A stretch of DNA of 64,000 nt from Rarobacter faecitabidus (GTDB lineage Bacteria > Actinomycetota > Actinomycetes > Actinomycetales > Cellulomonadaceae). The DNA lies in contig NZ_VFOS01000003.1 in assembly GCF_006716265.1 (NCBI RefSeq), positions 1 through 64,000 of the forward strand, given 5' to 3'. Each line of letters begins with the position of its first letter. The stretch's first letter is position 1. Made by a program: the position numbers and the translations under genes. The notes under the pieces are model-generated. The model saw only the letters and a program-made list of their open reading frames with translations, did not search any database and was not told where the DNA came from. This document shows, in pieces, positions 1-12,797 of the stretch.

Positions 1-309
<309 letters not shown>

Positions 310-367
310 CTACTTCCTAATTGTCGCCAGCAGCAGGGCTGGCAAATATGGAAAACCTTGAGTGGTG

Positions 368-413
368 GTGTGGCGGCGGCGCCGGGGCGCAATGCCCGTG
401 GCCGCCGCCACAC
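368..413 (-). promoter_or_regulatory. Stem-loop in the rpoB-rpoC intergenic gap
   Basis: A perfect 13-bp inverted repeat (368-380 with 401-413) encloses 20 nt, immediately after the rpoB stop codon. There is no T-tract after it on the minus strand, so it does not look like a simple intrinsic terminator. It could be an RNA processing or stability element, or a partial attenuator, between rpoB and rpoC. The fold is seen in the sequence; the role is inferred. Confidence 0.6.
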
Positions 414-418
414 GCACG

Positions 419-3934
<3,516 letters not shown>

Positions 3935-4056
3935 GTGGGGTCCTTCCCTGCGAAACGGAGACGCAAACGACACTCGAGTTCCACGCAACTTCCCCCAAAT
4001 CACCCTCTGGTGAAGTTCGGCAGGCTGAAGCGAGGCACACGACGGCGCAAAGCGAC

Positions 4057-4086
4057 AGCATATCCGAGTCCGGCAGGATAATGCAA
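4057..4086 (-). promoter_or_regulatory. Candidate rpoB promoter
   Basis: On the minus strand a -35 box TTGCAT (4081-4086) and a -10 box TATGCT (4057-4062) are separated by 18 nt. This predicts a transcript start near 4050 and a leader of roughly 115 nt before the rpoB TTG codon. It lies in the 271-bp gap between the short-chain dehydrogenase and rpoB, which holds no other gene. Confidence 0.55.
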
Positions 4087-4205
4087 GTGGCGGGAAAAGT
4101 CGATTACCAGGCCTCCCGCGCGGCGGGTCGCGAACGATGGTGCGAGCCGATCAAGCGGCAGCAACTGCGCGCATCTCGGACGCGGGGAGCGCACCGAAGT
4201 GCCGG

Positions 4206-4964
4206 TTAGACGCCAGTTCGGGCGATGGTGGTGTTGTTCGCCTGTGCCCGCGGACGCACGATAAGCAGGTCGACGTTCACGTGTGCGGGCCTGGTCAGCG
4301 CGAACGAGATCACATCCGCGATGTCCTCGGCCACGAGCGGCTGGTAGCCCTCGTATACGGCCTTCGCGCGCTCCGTGTCGCCGTCGAACCGGACGAGGGA
4401 GAATTCCTCGGTCGCGACGTTGCCGGGCGATATCTCGATCACTCGTATCGGCTCGCCGACCAGTTCCCAGCGCAGGGTCTGGGTCAGCATCCGCTCGGCG
4501 TGCTTGACGCCCGTGTAGCCAGCGCCTCCGGGGTAGGGCGCGTGGGCCGCGGTCGAGGTGAGGACGAGTACATCGCCGGCGCCGGATGCCCGAAGGAGCG
4601 GCAGCACCGCCTGGGTGACCTGCAGAGTGCCGATGACGTTCAGCTCGTACATCCTGCGCCACTGCTCGACGTCGGCCTGCTCGACAGGATCGAGCCCGAG
4701 TGCCCCGCCCGCATTGTTGACCACGGCGTCCAGCCCGCCGGTCGCAGCCAAATGCTCGGCCAGTTCCCCGACCGCATCCGCATCCGTGATGTCGAGCGGA
4801 TACGCCTCCGCGCCCGTCTCGGCCGCGAGCGCGGCCAGCCTGTCCGCTCGCCGAGCCGAGGCGACCACGTTCCATCCCTCGGCTCGCATTCGACGCACCG
4901 TGGCAGCGCCGATTCCCGAGGACGCCCCCGTCACCAGAACCCTGCGTGGGGATCGAGCAGTCAT
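4206..4964 (-). CDS. Short-chain dehydrogenase, YdfG-like (candidate malonate semialdehyde / 3-hydroxy acid oxidoreductase)
   Basis: A 252-aa classical SDR oxidoreductase. It has the N-terminal nucleotide-binding TGASSGIG motif (about residues 10-17), NNAG near residue 80, a catalytic Ser in LVLTSTAAHAP, and the active-site Tyr and Lys in YTGVK. ATG at 4964 is preceded by GGAAGGAAAG; an upstream in-frame Met (5045) would overlap the preceding region and lacks a ribosome site. It is the last gene of the pyrimidine-type operon, 81 nt after the aminotransferase. An NADP-dependent 3-hydroxy acid dehydrogenase of the YdfG kind would reduce malonate semialdehyde formed from beta-alanine; that assignment rests on family resemblance and context. 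Membership in the SDR family is secure, the substrate is not. Confidence 0.85.
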   Translation of the reverse strand: MTARSPRRVLVTGASSGIGAATVRRMRAEGWNVVASARRADRLAALAAETGAEAYPLDITDADAVGELAEHLAATGGLDAVVNNAGGALGLDPVEQADVEQWRRMYELNVIGTLQVTQAVLPLLRASGAGDVLVLTSTAAHAPYPGGAGYTGVKHAERMLTQTLRWELVGEPIRVIEISPGNVATEEFSLVRFDGDTERAKAVYEGYQPLVAEDIADVISFALTRPAHVNVDLLIVRPRAQANNTTIARTGV

Positions 4965-5045
4965 ATTCGCTTTCCTTCCGTACGGATCGGACCGGGCCGA
5001 GGACGAGTTCTCCGTCCGCGGTCTGAGCCCATGGGGTTTTCGCAA

Positions 5046-6377
5046 TCAGGCAGGTGCTTCGGCGAGTTCGTTCAGCACGTCAGCCACGATGCTCAGACCG
5101 GCACTCGCCTCGACGGCCGAGACGACGCATGGCGGCACGATGTGGATGCGATTGTCGGAGATGAAGGGAACGAGACCGCGCGAGAAGAGCTGCTGCTTGA
5201 TCTCCGCCATCTGCGCAGCGGGAAGCGGCGCCTTCGATCCTTTGTCCTCGACCAGTTCGATGGCCCAGAATACGCCGGTTCCGCGCACGTCACCCACTAA
5301 GCGATTGGATTCGGCCAGTTCCGCCAGCGCGGGCCCGATGACCTGCTTGCCGACGAGTGCGGCGTTCTCCACGATCCGTTCATCTCTCATCGTGTCCAGG
5401 GTCGCCACGATGGCGGCCATGGCCAGCGGATGCCCCGAATACGTGAGGCCACCCGGGAAAACTCGTTCATCGAATGCCCGCGCTATCCGCGCGCTGATCG
5501 CCACCCCGCCGGCCGGCACGTAACCGGAATTGACGCCCTTGGCGAAGGTCACCAGGTCGGGGATGACGTCATGGTCATCGAACGCGAACCACGATCCGGT
5601 CCGGCCGAATCCTGACATCACCTCGTCCAGGATCAGGACGATGCCGTACCTATCCGCAATGGCACGCACGCCGGCCAGATAGCCGGGAGGCGGCACGATG
5701 ACGCCGGCTGTGCCGGGAATGGTCTCGAGCAGAATCGCGGCGATGGATTCGGGACCTTCGCATTGAATGGTGCGCTCCAGATGCTGCAGTGCGCGTTCGC
5801 ATTCCTGTTCCGGGGACTCCGCCCAGAACTCCGAACGGTACTCATAGGGACCGAAGACGTGGACGTGCCCGCGGGAATACTCGTTCGGGATACGGCGCCA
5901 ATCGCCGGTCGCCGCGATCGCCGCACCGGTGTTGCCGTGGTACGACCGGTAGCGGGACACGACTTTGTCACGGCCGGTGAACAGGCGCGCCATGCGAATC
6001 GCGTTCTCGTTGGCATCCGCTCCCGCATTGGTGAAGAAGATCTTCTGAAAAGAGTCCGGCAGCTGGCGCAGGATCTTCTTCGCCGCCTTTGCGCGAGTGG
6101 CGTTGGCGGTCGCCGGCGAGATGGTCGTGAGCAGATCCGCTTGCTCCTTGATCGCCGTGACGACTCGTGGGTGCTGATAGCCGATGTTCACGTTGACGAG
6201 TTGACTTGAGAAATCGAGCCATCGATTGCCCGCGTGGTCCCACAGCGTGCAGCGCTCGCCACCGGCAACCACGAAGGATGGCAGGTGCGCCTGAGCCGAC
6301 CACGAGTGGAAGACGCTGGCGTGATCCGATTCGAGCACCGCGGCGTCGAGGGCGGCGCCTGTTGGAGCGACAGACAT
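5046..6377 (-). CDS. Class III PLP aminotransferase, candidate beta-alanine (omega-amino acid) transaminase
   Basis: A 443-aa pyridoxal-phosphate enzyme of aminotransferase class III. Visible motifs are the cofactor region FTNAGADANENAIRMAR, SYHGNTGAA, the DEVMSGFGRTG aspartate motif, and the Schiff-base lysine in TFAKGVNSGYVPAGG. ATG at 6377 follows a purine-rich AGAAAGAAGGG. It lies after the importer genes and before an SDR in an operon with dihydropyrimidinase and beta-ureidopropionase, so the expected reaction is beta-alanine (or 3-aminoisobutyrate) plus an oxo acid to malonate semialdehyde. The family is certain; the substrate is inferred from neighbours. A 121-bp gap with a strong stem-loop separates it from the upstream binding-protein gene, suggesting different expression levels. 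Confidence 0.9.
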   Translation of the reverse strand: MSVAPTGAALDAAVLESDHASVFHSWSAQAHLPSFVVAGGERCTLWDHAGNRWLDFSSQLVNVNIGYQHPRVVTAIKEQADLLTTISPATANATRAKAAKKILRQLPDSFQKIFFTNAGADANENAIRMARLFTGRDKVVSRYRSYHGNTGAAIAATGDWRRIPNEYSRGHVHVFGPYEYRSEFWAESPEQECERALQHLERTIQCEGPESIAAILLETIPGTAGVIVPPPGYLAGVRAIADRYGIVLILDEVMSGFGRTGSWFAFDDHDVIPDLVTFAKGVNSGYVPAGGVAISARIARAFDERVFPGGLTYSGHPLAMAAIVATLDTMRDERIVENAALVGKQVIGPALAELAESNRLVGDVRGTGVFWAIELVEDKGSKAPLPAAQMAEIKQQLFSRGLVPFISDNRIHIVPPCVVSAVEASAGLSIVADVLNELAEAPA

Positions 6378-6424
6378 GGAGAACCCTTCTTTCTTGGGAC
6401 AGCGGACTTCTGCGAACGTGCGGT

Positions 6425-6490
6425 CGGTAGCGGCGGGGTGGATGGGCGGAGGTCCCGGTTCCGCAGAAGCCTCCCGCCCCGCCGCTACCG
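6425..6490 (-). promoter_or_regulatory. Intra-operon stem-loop between binding protein and aminotransferase
   Basis: A perfect 14-bp GC-rich inverted repeat (6425-6438 with 6477-6490) encloses 38 nt that can fold further. It lies 8 nt past the stop codon of the ABC binding protein. No U-tract follows. Such structures after binding-protein genes commonly protect the upstream mRNA and dampen downstream expression; that role is inferred here. Confidence 0.6.
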
Positions 6491-6498
6491 AGTTCTGA

Positions 6499-7683
6499 TC
6501 AGTTACCGCCCTCGTTCAGCGTCACGTCGATGGGTGTGAAATCTGCCCCCAGCACGTCGACGCCTTCAGCCTCGAGTTCGGCGAGCGCCTTCTCCACGTA
6601 CTCGTTGGAGAAGGCGGTGGCCGGCGGGTCGGTGCTGACGATCGTGGCACCGGTCTCGTTCTTGGTCTCCTTCGCGATGGAAACCGTCTGGTCCCACTGG
6701 TCCTGGTTGATGGTCCCGATCCCGGACGTGGACGGCCAGATCAGCTTGTTGACCTCGTTGGTCATCCACAGCTGGTGGCTGGTGCCCAGTGTGGAACCCG
6801 CGGCGGTCACGATGTCTGCTGCCTCTTGGGCGTTGTCGCGGGCGTAGACCCAACCCTTGATGGACGCCTTGATGAACTTCACCGCGGTGTCGGCATAGTC
6901 GCTGTCCGAGGCGAGGCGGTCCGCGTCGGCCCAGATCGCATCCTGCAGCATGGCGGTGCCCTCATCGTTCCAGTCGATGACATTGAGGTCATCCGGCGTG
7001 TACAGCTCGCCCGTGTCCGGATTGACCGTCTCAAGGACCTGGGCGTACTCGTTGTAGGTCATCGCCTGTGCCGCGTCGATGTCGCCGGACAGGAAGGCAT
7101 TCATGTCGAATGCCTGCTGGACGAGGTCGATTCCTGAGGCGGTGTCGATCCCGGCCTTCTGCATGCCAGCGAACAGCTCCCACTCGTTGCCATAGCCCCA
7201 CGAACCGACCTTCTTGCCGGCGAGGTCTGCTGCCGTGGTGATTCCCTTGTCCTTGAAGGAGATCTGCGTGGTACCACTGCGCTCGAAGATCTGCGCGATG
7301 TCGGTCACGTTGGTGCCCTGTTCGATTGAACCGAGCACCTTTGGCACCCACGAGATCGCGAAGTCGGCGTCGCCCGCGGCGAGCACATCGATGGGCACGG
7401 TGTCGGTGCCCGCCTCCTGGATGGTGACATTGAGGCCCTCGTCCTCGTAGTAGCCCTGATCGACGGCAGCGTAATAGCCCGCGAACTGCGCCTGCGCCAC
7501 CCATTGGAGCTGCAGAGTGACGTCGGTCAGTTCACCCGATTCGCCGTCAGTTTCGGCAGTCGAGGGCGTGTCGGAGGCCGTGGGCGAGGACGAGTCATCC
7601 GAGGACGAACAGCCGGCCAGGGCGAGAGCGGCGGTCAGGGTGAGCGCACCCAGCCTGACCGCGGTGCGTACGTTGTTCTTCAT
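6499..7683 (-). CDS. ABC importer substrate-binding lipoprotein, NMT1/THI5-SsuA type
   Basis: A 394-aa secreted lipoprotein. The N-terminus has a lipoprotein signal peptide ending in LALAGC, then a Ser/Thr-rich linker and a binding domain beginning VTLQLQWVAQAQFAGYYAA, typical of the NMT1/THI5-like (nitrate/sulfonate/thiamine-precursor) family. ATG at 7683 is preceded by AGAGAGGAAC; the longer open frame reaching 8265 is an overlap with the permease gene. It belongs with permeases at 7743 and 9391 and the ATPase at 8507. In this family ligands include pyrimidine precursors, aromatic acids and sulfonates. Given the pyrimidine-degradation neighbours, a pyrimidine or ureido compound is the best guess, but the ligand cannot be read from the sequence. 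Confidence 0.9.
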   Translation of the reverse strand: MKNNVRTAVRLGALTLTAALALAGCSSSDDSSSPTASDTPSTAETDGESGELTDVTLQLQWVAQAQFAGYYAAVDQGYYEDEGLNVTIQEAGTDTVPIDVLAAGDADFAISWVPKVLGSIEQGTNVTDIAQIFERSGTTQISFKDKGITTAADLAGKKVGSWGYGNEWELFAGMQKAGIDTASGIDLVQQAFDMNAFLSGDIDAAQAMTYNEYAQVLETVNPDTGELYTPDDLNVIDWNDEGTAMLQDAIWADADRLASDSDYADTAVKFIKASIKGWVYARDNAQEAADIVTAAGSTLGTSHQLWMTNEVNKLIWPSTSGIGTINQDQWDQTVSIAKETKNETGATIVSTDPPATAFSNEYVEKALAELEAEGVDVLGADFTPIDVTLNEGGN

Positions 7684-7742
7684 GAGGTTGTTCCTCTCTT
7701 TGGGCGGTAAGGGGAGGACGAGGAGCGAAGCCTTCGCCGTCG

Positions 7743-8510
7743 CTAACGGCGACGAAGACTGACTCGCTCCAGCCCAGAAGTGGCGACGAAGAAGATCACG
7801 CCGATGGCCACGGCACCTACCACGTATGCCCAGGCCAGGGCATAGCGTGAGGAGGACACCGCAGAGGTGATGGCACGGCCGAGCCCATCGACCGGTCCGC
7901 CGAAATACTCGGCCACGAGGGCCGAGATCACCGATACCGAGGACGCGATGCCCAGACCGGTGAAGAAGAAGGGCAGAGCACCCGGCAGTGTCACCGTGCG
8001 AGTGATCTGCCACGGGCTCGCCGCGTATACGCGCATGAGGTCGCGATGGATGGGGGCAACGGTGAGGAGACCCCGCAGGGTGTTGACATAAACCGGCACG
8101 AATGCGGCGAGTGCAGCTATCAGGACGCGCGCCGTCTGGACGCTCTGCCCGAACATGGCGTACAGCACGGGCGCGAGCGCCACGATGGGGACGACGGACG
8201 CGGCCATCACGATAGGAGCGCTCGCCTCGCGCACCAGCCGGAAGGATGCGGCGGTCCCCGCCCATAGGAGCGCCACGATAACTCCCAGGATCAGCCCGTA
8301 CAACGAATTCAGCGCCGTGGCACTGGCCGCCTTGGCGATGAGGCCCACGTTGTCAGTGAACTGTTCGCCGATCGCGCCGGGACTCGGCAGTACGTATGGT
8401 TCGAGGTCGAACGCGACCACCAGCCACTGCCAGATCCCCAGGCAGGCCAGCCCAAAAACGACAGGGGCGACGATGACGCGTGTCTTGTCCCACGCTCTGA
8501 CGGAAGTCAT
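7743..8510 (-). CDS. ABC importer permease (second)
   Basis: A 255-aa integral membrane protein of the binding-protein-dependent permease family (SsuC/TauC/ThiX-like). About six hydrophobic segments are visible, and the coupling region with the EAA-like motif lies around YAASPWQITRTVTLPGALPF. The start overlaps the ATPase gene stop by 4 bp (ATGA), which indicates translational coupling. It is similar in plan to the permease at 9391, and the pair probably forms a heterodimeric channel. The binding-protein gene follows after 59 nt. Confidence 0.9.
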   Translation of the reverse strand: MTSVRAWDKTRVIVAPVVFGLACLGIWQWLVVAFDLEPYVLPSPGAIGEQFTDNVGLIAKAASATALNSLYGLILGVIVALLWAGTAASFRLVREASAPIVMAASVVPIVALAPVLYAMFGQSVQTARVLIAALAAFVPVYVNTLRGLLTVAPIHRDLMRVYAASPWQITRTVTLPGALPFFFTGLGIASSVSVISALVAEYFGGPVDGLGRAITSAVSSSRYALAWAYVVGAVAIGVIFFVATSGLERVSLRRR

Positions 8511-9391
8511 CGCAGATCCACCCCTTTGCCGCCGGATTCGACGGGCTCACCGTGCGCACTGTGGAGTGCCTCGCGGACTGCCGCGACACCGTCGAAGAAC
8601 TGCCCATCCTCACGCAGGTCGTCGTCCCGATCGGCAGCGCGACCCAAAGACACCGGAACGATCTCGGTGACACGTCCCGGCCGCGGCGACATGACGACCA
8701 CGCGATCGGACAGGTACACGGCCTCGGGGATCGAGTGCGTGACGAAGACGACGGCAGCGTTCGTATCGGCGCGGATGCGCAGCAGTTCCGTCTGAAGGCG
8801 CTCGCGAGTCATCTCATCGAGCGCGCCGAAGGGCTCGTCCATCAGCAGCAGACTCGGCTTCTCCGCGAGCGCGCGGGCTATCGCCACTCGCTGCTGCATG
8901 CCACCCGACAGCTGCGCTGGCTGGTGCCCCGCGAATTCGGCCAGGCCGACCATGTCGAGCAGCTCGCGCGCCCGCTCCCGGCGCGCCGCCTTGCCGACGC
9001 CATGGAGTTCGAGTGGCAACTCGATGTTCGCCTGCACGGACCGCCACGGTAGGAGGCCAGCCTGCTGGAAGGCAATGCCATAGTCCCCGCCTTCACGGGC
9101 AGTGCGAGCCGGCTTCCCGAACACCTCGATAGCACCCGAGGTCGGCTGATCGAGGTCGGCGATGAGGCGCAGGAGGGTCGACTTGCCGCAGCCCGACGGC
9201 CCGATGAGCGACACGAACTCACCCGCCGCCACCTGCAAGGACACGTCGCTCAGTGCGTGCACCACACCCGAACGGGCTTCGAAGGTCCGCGTAACGTCCC
9301 GCACGTCCACCGCCACGGCGGGCGCAGATCGGCCGGAACTTGCGATCACTGCCGCCTCGCCACGGTTCTCGGCTGCGTTCTCCTCAGTCAT
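8507..9391 (-). CDS. ABC importer ATP-binding subunit
   Basis: A 294-aa ATPase of the SsuB/TauB type. The Walker A motif is GPSGCGKST, the signature is LSGGMQQRVA, the Walker B is LLLMDEPFGALDE, and a switch His lies in VFVTHSIPEA. The Ala- and Glu-rich first 25 residues are not part of the fold. It overlaps the permease genes on both sides (1 bp at 9391, 4 bp at 8507), so the three membrane-complex genes are tightly coupled. It powers uptake by the permeases at 7743 and 9391 with the lipoprotein at 6499. Confidence 0.95.
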   Translation of the reverse strand: MTEENAAENRGEAAVIASSGRSAPAVAVDVRDVTRTFEARSGVVHALSDVSLQVAAGEFVSLIGPSGCGKSTLLRLIADLDQPTSGAIEVFGKPARTAREGGDYGIAFQQAGLLPWRSVQANIELPLELHGVGKAARRERARELLDMVGLAEFAGHQPAQLSGGMQQRVAIARALAEKPSLLLMDEPFGALDEMTRERLQTELLRIRADTNAAVVFVTHSIPEAVYLSDRVVVMSPRPGRVTEIVPVSLGRAADRDDDLREDGQFFDGVAAVREALHSAHGEPVESGGKGVDLR

Positions 9392-10260
9392 CAGTCGACC
9401 TCCGCGTATCGGTATTTCTTCAGTAGTTTGCCGATCGCCGCGACCGTGCCCGCCGCCACCAGTCCGATGAGAACAGCGCCGAAGATCGGCGACCAGGCCT
9501 TGGCCGGGTCGGAGGATCCGGCTTGGGCGAATTCGATGATCATGCGCCCGAGCCCGCCCTTGAGTCCCGTCGAGACCTCAGCCACGATCGCGCCTATGAC
9601 GGCGTTGGCGGCCGCCAGGCGGAGCGCGGGGATCAAGTAAGGCACCGCGGCCGGCAGCCGCAGGCGAAACAGGGTCGTGCCCCATCCCGCGGAGTAGGCG
9701 CGCATCAGATCCAGGTGCACGGCCTCGGGCGACGAGAGTCCCCGCAGCATGCCCACAGCGACCGGGAAGAACGCGAGGTAGGACGCGATGACGGCCACGC
9801 TCATCCACGACTGCCATTCGAAGGAGCCGAATTCGAGTCTGGTTCCCCAGCCCTTCACCAGCGGTGCCAACGCGATCAGCGGAACGGTCTGGCTGAGGAT
9901 GACCCACGGCAGAATCGCGGATCGCGCCGTGCGGAACCGCTGCATCACCACCGCAAGGAGGATCCCGACCACGACGCCGACCAGCCATCCGACTCCCGCA
10001 ATCCCCAGCGTGAAGCCGCCCGCGAGCAGAACCGACTGCCACAGCGGCAGCGCATCCTTACCCCTGTTGATGGGTTCGATCGCGCGCGCGACCATGTCCC
10101 ACACGTGCGGCATGGCCGTATCGGTCGTGCGCGGCAGGATTGTCAGATCGCCGATCATCACTCCGTCTGCAGGCCCGAGCCACTTGTACAGTTCCCACAC
10201 GAGGACAAGCGTCAGCACACCGGCCAGGCCGGTGATCGTGAGGCGGATCCGCGAACTCAT
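9391..10260 (-). CDS. ABC importer permease (first)
   Basis: A 289-aa integral membrane permease of the same family as the 7743 gene. It has an N-terminal hydrophobic segment, a periplasmic stretch (about residues 35-75), then further membrane spans and the EAA-like coupling region around YSAGWGTTLFRLRLPAAVPYL. Its ATG overlaps the stop of the LLM oxidoreductase gene by 4 bp, so the oxidoreductase and the importer are translated as one unit. That coupling is a good argument that the imported compound and the enzymes upstream share a pathway. Confidence 0.9.
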   Translation of the reverse strand: MSSRIRLTITGLAGVLTLVLVWELYKWLGPADGVMIGDLTILPRTTDTAMPHVWDMVARAIEPINRGKDALPLWQSVLLAGGFTLGIAGVGWLVGVVVGILLAVVMQRFRTARSAILPWVILSQTVPLIALAPLVKGWGTRLEFGSFEWQSWMSVAVIASYLAFFPVAVGMLRGLSSPEAVHLDLMRAYSAGWGTTLFRLRLPAAVPYLIPALRLAAANAVIGAIVAEVSTGLKGGLGRMIIEFAQAGSSDPAKAWSPIFGAVLIGLVAAGTVAAIGKLLKKYRYAEVD

Positions 10261-11288
10261 GCCGTGGCCGTCACTGCCTCGGCCATCGCCGGAATGACCC
10301 GCTCACCGTAGGTCCGCAGCGTCTCTTCCTTGTTGTCGTGCTGCAGGTACGCCGCGAACTGCGTCACTCCCAGCTTGCTCAACTCCGTCAATTTCTCGAC
10401 GTGGTCGCGCGGGGATCCAAGGAGGCAGAAGCGCTCGACGATCTCGTCCGGCACGAACGTGGTGTGAGAATTGCCCGCCCGCCCGTGCTCGTTGTAGTCG
10501 TATCCCTCCCGTTCCTTGATGTAGTCCGTGAGCGCCTTGGGGATAGCCGAATCAGTGCCGTATCGCTTGACGATGTCGGCGACGTGGTTGCCCACCATGC
10601 CGCCGAACCACCGGCACTGCTCACGCATGTGGGATCGTTCTGCCGGGGACTCGCCGTTGCCCGTGTAGGCCGGGGCGGCGACACAGAACTTGATCGCCTC
10701 CGGGTCGCGCCCCGTGGCCTCGGCCGAGTCGCGTACCGCCTTGATCATCCAGGCGGCGATGTCCGGATCGGCCAGTTGCAGAATGAAGCCGTCACCGACC
10801 TCACCCGTCAGTTTCAGCGCCAGTGGGCCATACGCCGCGACCCACACGTCCAGAGCCGATCCCTGCGCCCACGGGAACTGCACCGTGCGATCGTTGATGG
10901 CGACGGAACGCGAGTTGGCGAGTTCGCGGATCACGTGGACCGCGTCGCGCAAGGTGGCCAGGTTAGACGGCCTGCCATTCAGCGTTCGCACGGCCGAGTC
11001 TCCGCGTCCGATGCCGCAGATCGTCCGATTGCCGTACATCTCATTCAACGTGGCGAACAGCGATGCCAGGACTGTCCAGTCACGCGTGGCTGGATTGGTC
11101 ACCATAGGTCCGACCACGATCTTGCGGGTGGCGGCCAGCATCGCCGAATAGATGACGAACGGCTCCTCCCACAGCAGATGGGAGTCGAAGGTCCAGGCGT
11201 GCGTGAAGCCGTAGGTTTCAGCCAGCCGGGTCAGTTCGATTACTCGTGACGCGGGTGGATCCGTTTGCAGAACGATTCCGAAGTCCAT
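10257..11288 (-). CDS. LLM-class (luciferase-like) oxidoreductase, probable F420-dependent type
   Basis: A 343-aa protein with a luciferase-like monooxygenase fold. It starts MDFGIVLQTDPPASRVIEL and has WTFDSHLLWEE, a TNPATRDWTV stretch and GRGDSAVRTL, features of the F420/flavin-dependent LLM subfamily often found beside dihydropyrimidinase in actinobacteria. ATG at 11288 has AAGGAGCC upstream; the longer frame back to 11603 overlaps the dihydropyrimidinase. It lies 11 nt after the dihydropyrimidinase stop and overlaps the next permease by 4 bp. No dihydropyrimidine dehydrogenase is seen in the window, so this enzyme is the only redox candidate for the first step. Whether it uses F420H2 or FMN cannot be decided by eye. 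Confidence 0.85.
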   Translation of the reverse strand: MDFGIVLQTDPPASRVIELTRLAETYGFTHAWTFDSHLLWEEPFVIYSAMLAATRKIVVGPMVTNPATRDWTVLASLFATLNEMYGNRTICGIGRGDSAVRTLNGRPSNLATLRDAVHVIRELANSRSVAINDRTVQFPWAQGSALDVWVAAYGPLALKLTGEVGDGFILQLADPDIAAWMIKAVRDSAEATGRDPEAIKFCVAAPAYTGNGESPAERSHMREQCRWFGGMVGNHVADIVKRYGTDSAIPKALTDYIKEREGYDYNEHGRAGNSHTTFVPDEIVERFCLLGSPRDHVEKLTELSKLGVTQFAAYLQHDNKEETLRTYGERVIPAMAEAVTATA

Positions 11289-11299
11289 CTCTCGGCTCC

Positions 11300-12733
11300 T
11301 TAAATGAGGTACTGGCTCAGGCCGCGCTTGATGTACCGGCCGTGGCCGAGCCTGCCGCGGAACTCGCCGTCGGCCACCACGACCGAGCCGCGCGAGATGA
11401 CGGTGTCGACGTGGCCATCGATCTCGAAGCCCTCCCAGGCGGAATAGTCCATGTTCATGTGGTGGGTCTTGCTGAGGCCGATCGAGGTGTGTCCGTTCGG
11501 GTCGTAGACGACGACATCGCCGTCGGCACCTGGCGCGATGACGCCCTTCTGTCCGTGCATTCCGAACATGCGGGCGGGGGTGACCGAGCAGATCTCCACC
11601 CACCTCTCCAGCGAGATCTCACCGGTGACCACGCCCTGGTACATCAGATCCATGCGGTGTTCCACGGAGCCGATCCCGTTGGGGATCTTGGCGAAGTCGC
11701 CTATTCCCAGTTCCTTCTGGTCCGCCATGCAGAAGGGGCAGTGATCGGTGGAGACGAGTTGGAGGTCGTTGGTGCGCAACGCCTGCCACATGTGGTCCTG
11801 GTGGCCCTCCGCGCGGGCTCGCAGGGGTGTCGAGCACACCCACTTGGCGCCCTCGAAGTCTCCCCACTGCTCGCTGACCGCACCCAGCTGTTCCTCAAGG
11901 GACAGGTACAGGTACTGCGGGCAGGTCTCCCCGAACACGTTCTGCCCCTGGTCGCGAGCGGTCGCGATGTAGTCGACGGCCTGCTTGGCGGAGACGTGGA
12001 CGATGTACAGGGGCGCGCCAGCCAGGTCTGCCAGAAGGATGGCGCGGTTGGTGGCCTCGGCCTCGGCCTGCCACGGACGAGTCACCCCGTGGTAGTACGG
12101 CGAGGTGTTGCCCGCTGCCAGGGATTGCTGGACCAGGGTGTCGATGACCGACCCGTTCTCCGCATGCATCATCATCAGCGCACCGTTGTCGGCGCCCTTC
12201 TGGAAGGCCCGCAGGATCTGACCGTCATCGGACAGGAACACACCTTTGTAGGCCATGAACAGCTTGAAACTGGTCACGCCCTCCGCGATGAGCTCGTCCA
12301 TCGCTGTGAGCGATGAGTCCTGCACGTCGGACAGGATCTGGTGAAACCCGTAGTCGATGGCGCACTGTCCGGCGGCCTTGTCATGCCATGCCTGGTACTG
12401 CTCGAGGATGTTCTGGTCCGGGTACTGCACCACGAAGTCGACGATCGAGGTGGTGCCGCCCCACGCCGCCGCTGTCGTGCCGGTGGCGAACGTGTCGGAC
12501 GCGAACGTACCGCCGAACGGCATCTCCATGTGGGTGTGCGCGTCGATGCCGCCGGGCACGACGTACTTACCGGTGGCGTCGACGACCTGATCGACGCTCG
12601 CGGCGAGATCGACTCCGAGGGTCTTGGCCCCCGGCGGCAACACGGCGACGATTTTCTCGCCGTCGATGAGGACGTCCGCCTGGGATCGGCCGGTGGAGTT
12701 CACGACGGTACCGCCGCTGATGAGAATGGACAC
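11300..12733 (-). CDS. hydA: Dihydropyrimidinase / D-hydantoinase
   Basis: A 477-aa cyclic amidohydrolase that opens the ring of dihydrouracil, dihydrothymine or hydantoins to N-carbamoyl amino acids. All binuclear metal ligands can be seen: HTH in GIDAHTHMEMPFGG, the lysine that becomes carboxylated in SFKLFMAYKG, His in MMHAENG, His in IVHVSAKQ, and Asp in VSTDHCPFC. The start is GTG at 12733 with AGGGAGGAAAAC upstream. It lies 64 nt downstream of beta-ureidopropionase and 11 nt upstream of the LLM gene. The combination with the ureidopropionase and a beta-alanine-type transaminase favours pyrimidine degradation over hydantoin use, although the enzyme family does both. Confidence 0.95.
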   Translation of the reverse strand: MSILISGGTVVNSTGRSQADVLIDGEKIVAVLPPGAKTLGVDLAASVDQVVDATGKYVVPGGIDAHTHMEMPFGGTFASDTFATGTTAAAWGGTTSIVDFVVQYPDQNILEQYQAWHDKAAGQCAIDYGFHQILSDVQDSSLTAMDELIAEGVTSFKLFMAYKGVFLSDDGQILRAFQKGADNGALMMMHAENGSVIDTLVQQSLAAGNTSPYYHGVTRPWQAEAEATNRAILLADLAGAPLYIVHVSAKQAVDYIATARDQGQNVFGETCPQYLYLSLEEQLGAVSEQWGDFEGAKWVCSTPLRARAEGHQDHMWQALRTNDLQLVSTDHCPFCMADQKELGIGDFAKIPNGIGSVEHRMDLMYQGVVTGEISLERWVEICSVTPARMFGMHGQKGVIAPGADGDVVVYDPNGHTSIGLSKTHHMNMDYSAWEGFEIDGHVDTVISRGSVVVADGEFRGRLGHGRYIKRGLSQYLI

Positions 12734-12797
12734 AGTTTTCCTCCCTGGTTCATCGGATCGCGTTCGGGTGGGCGCGCGGGGTCAGTGCTGCCGCGCG

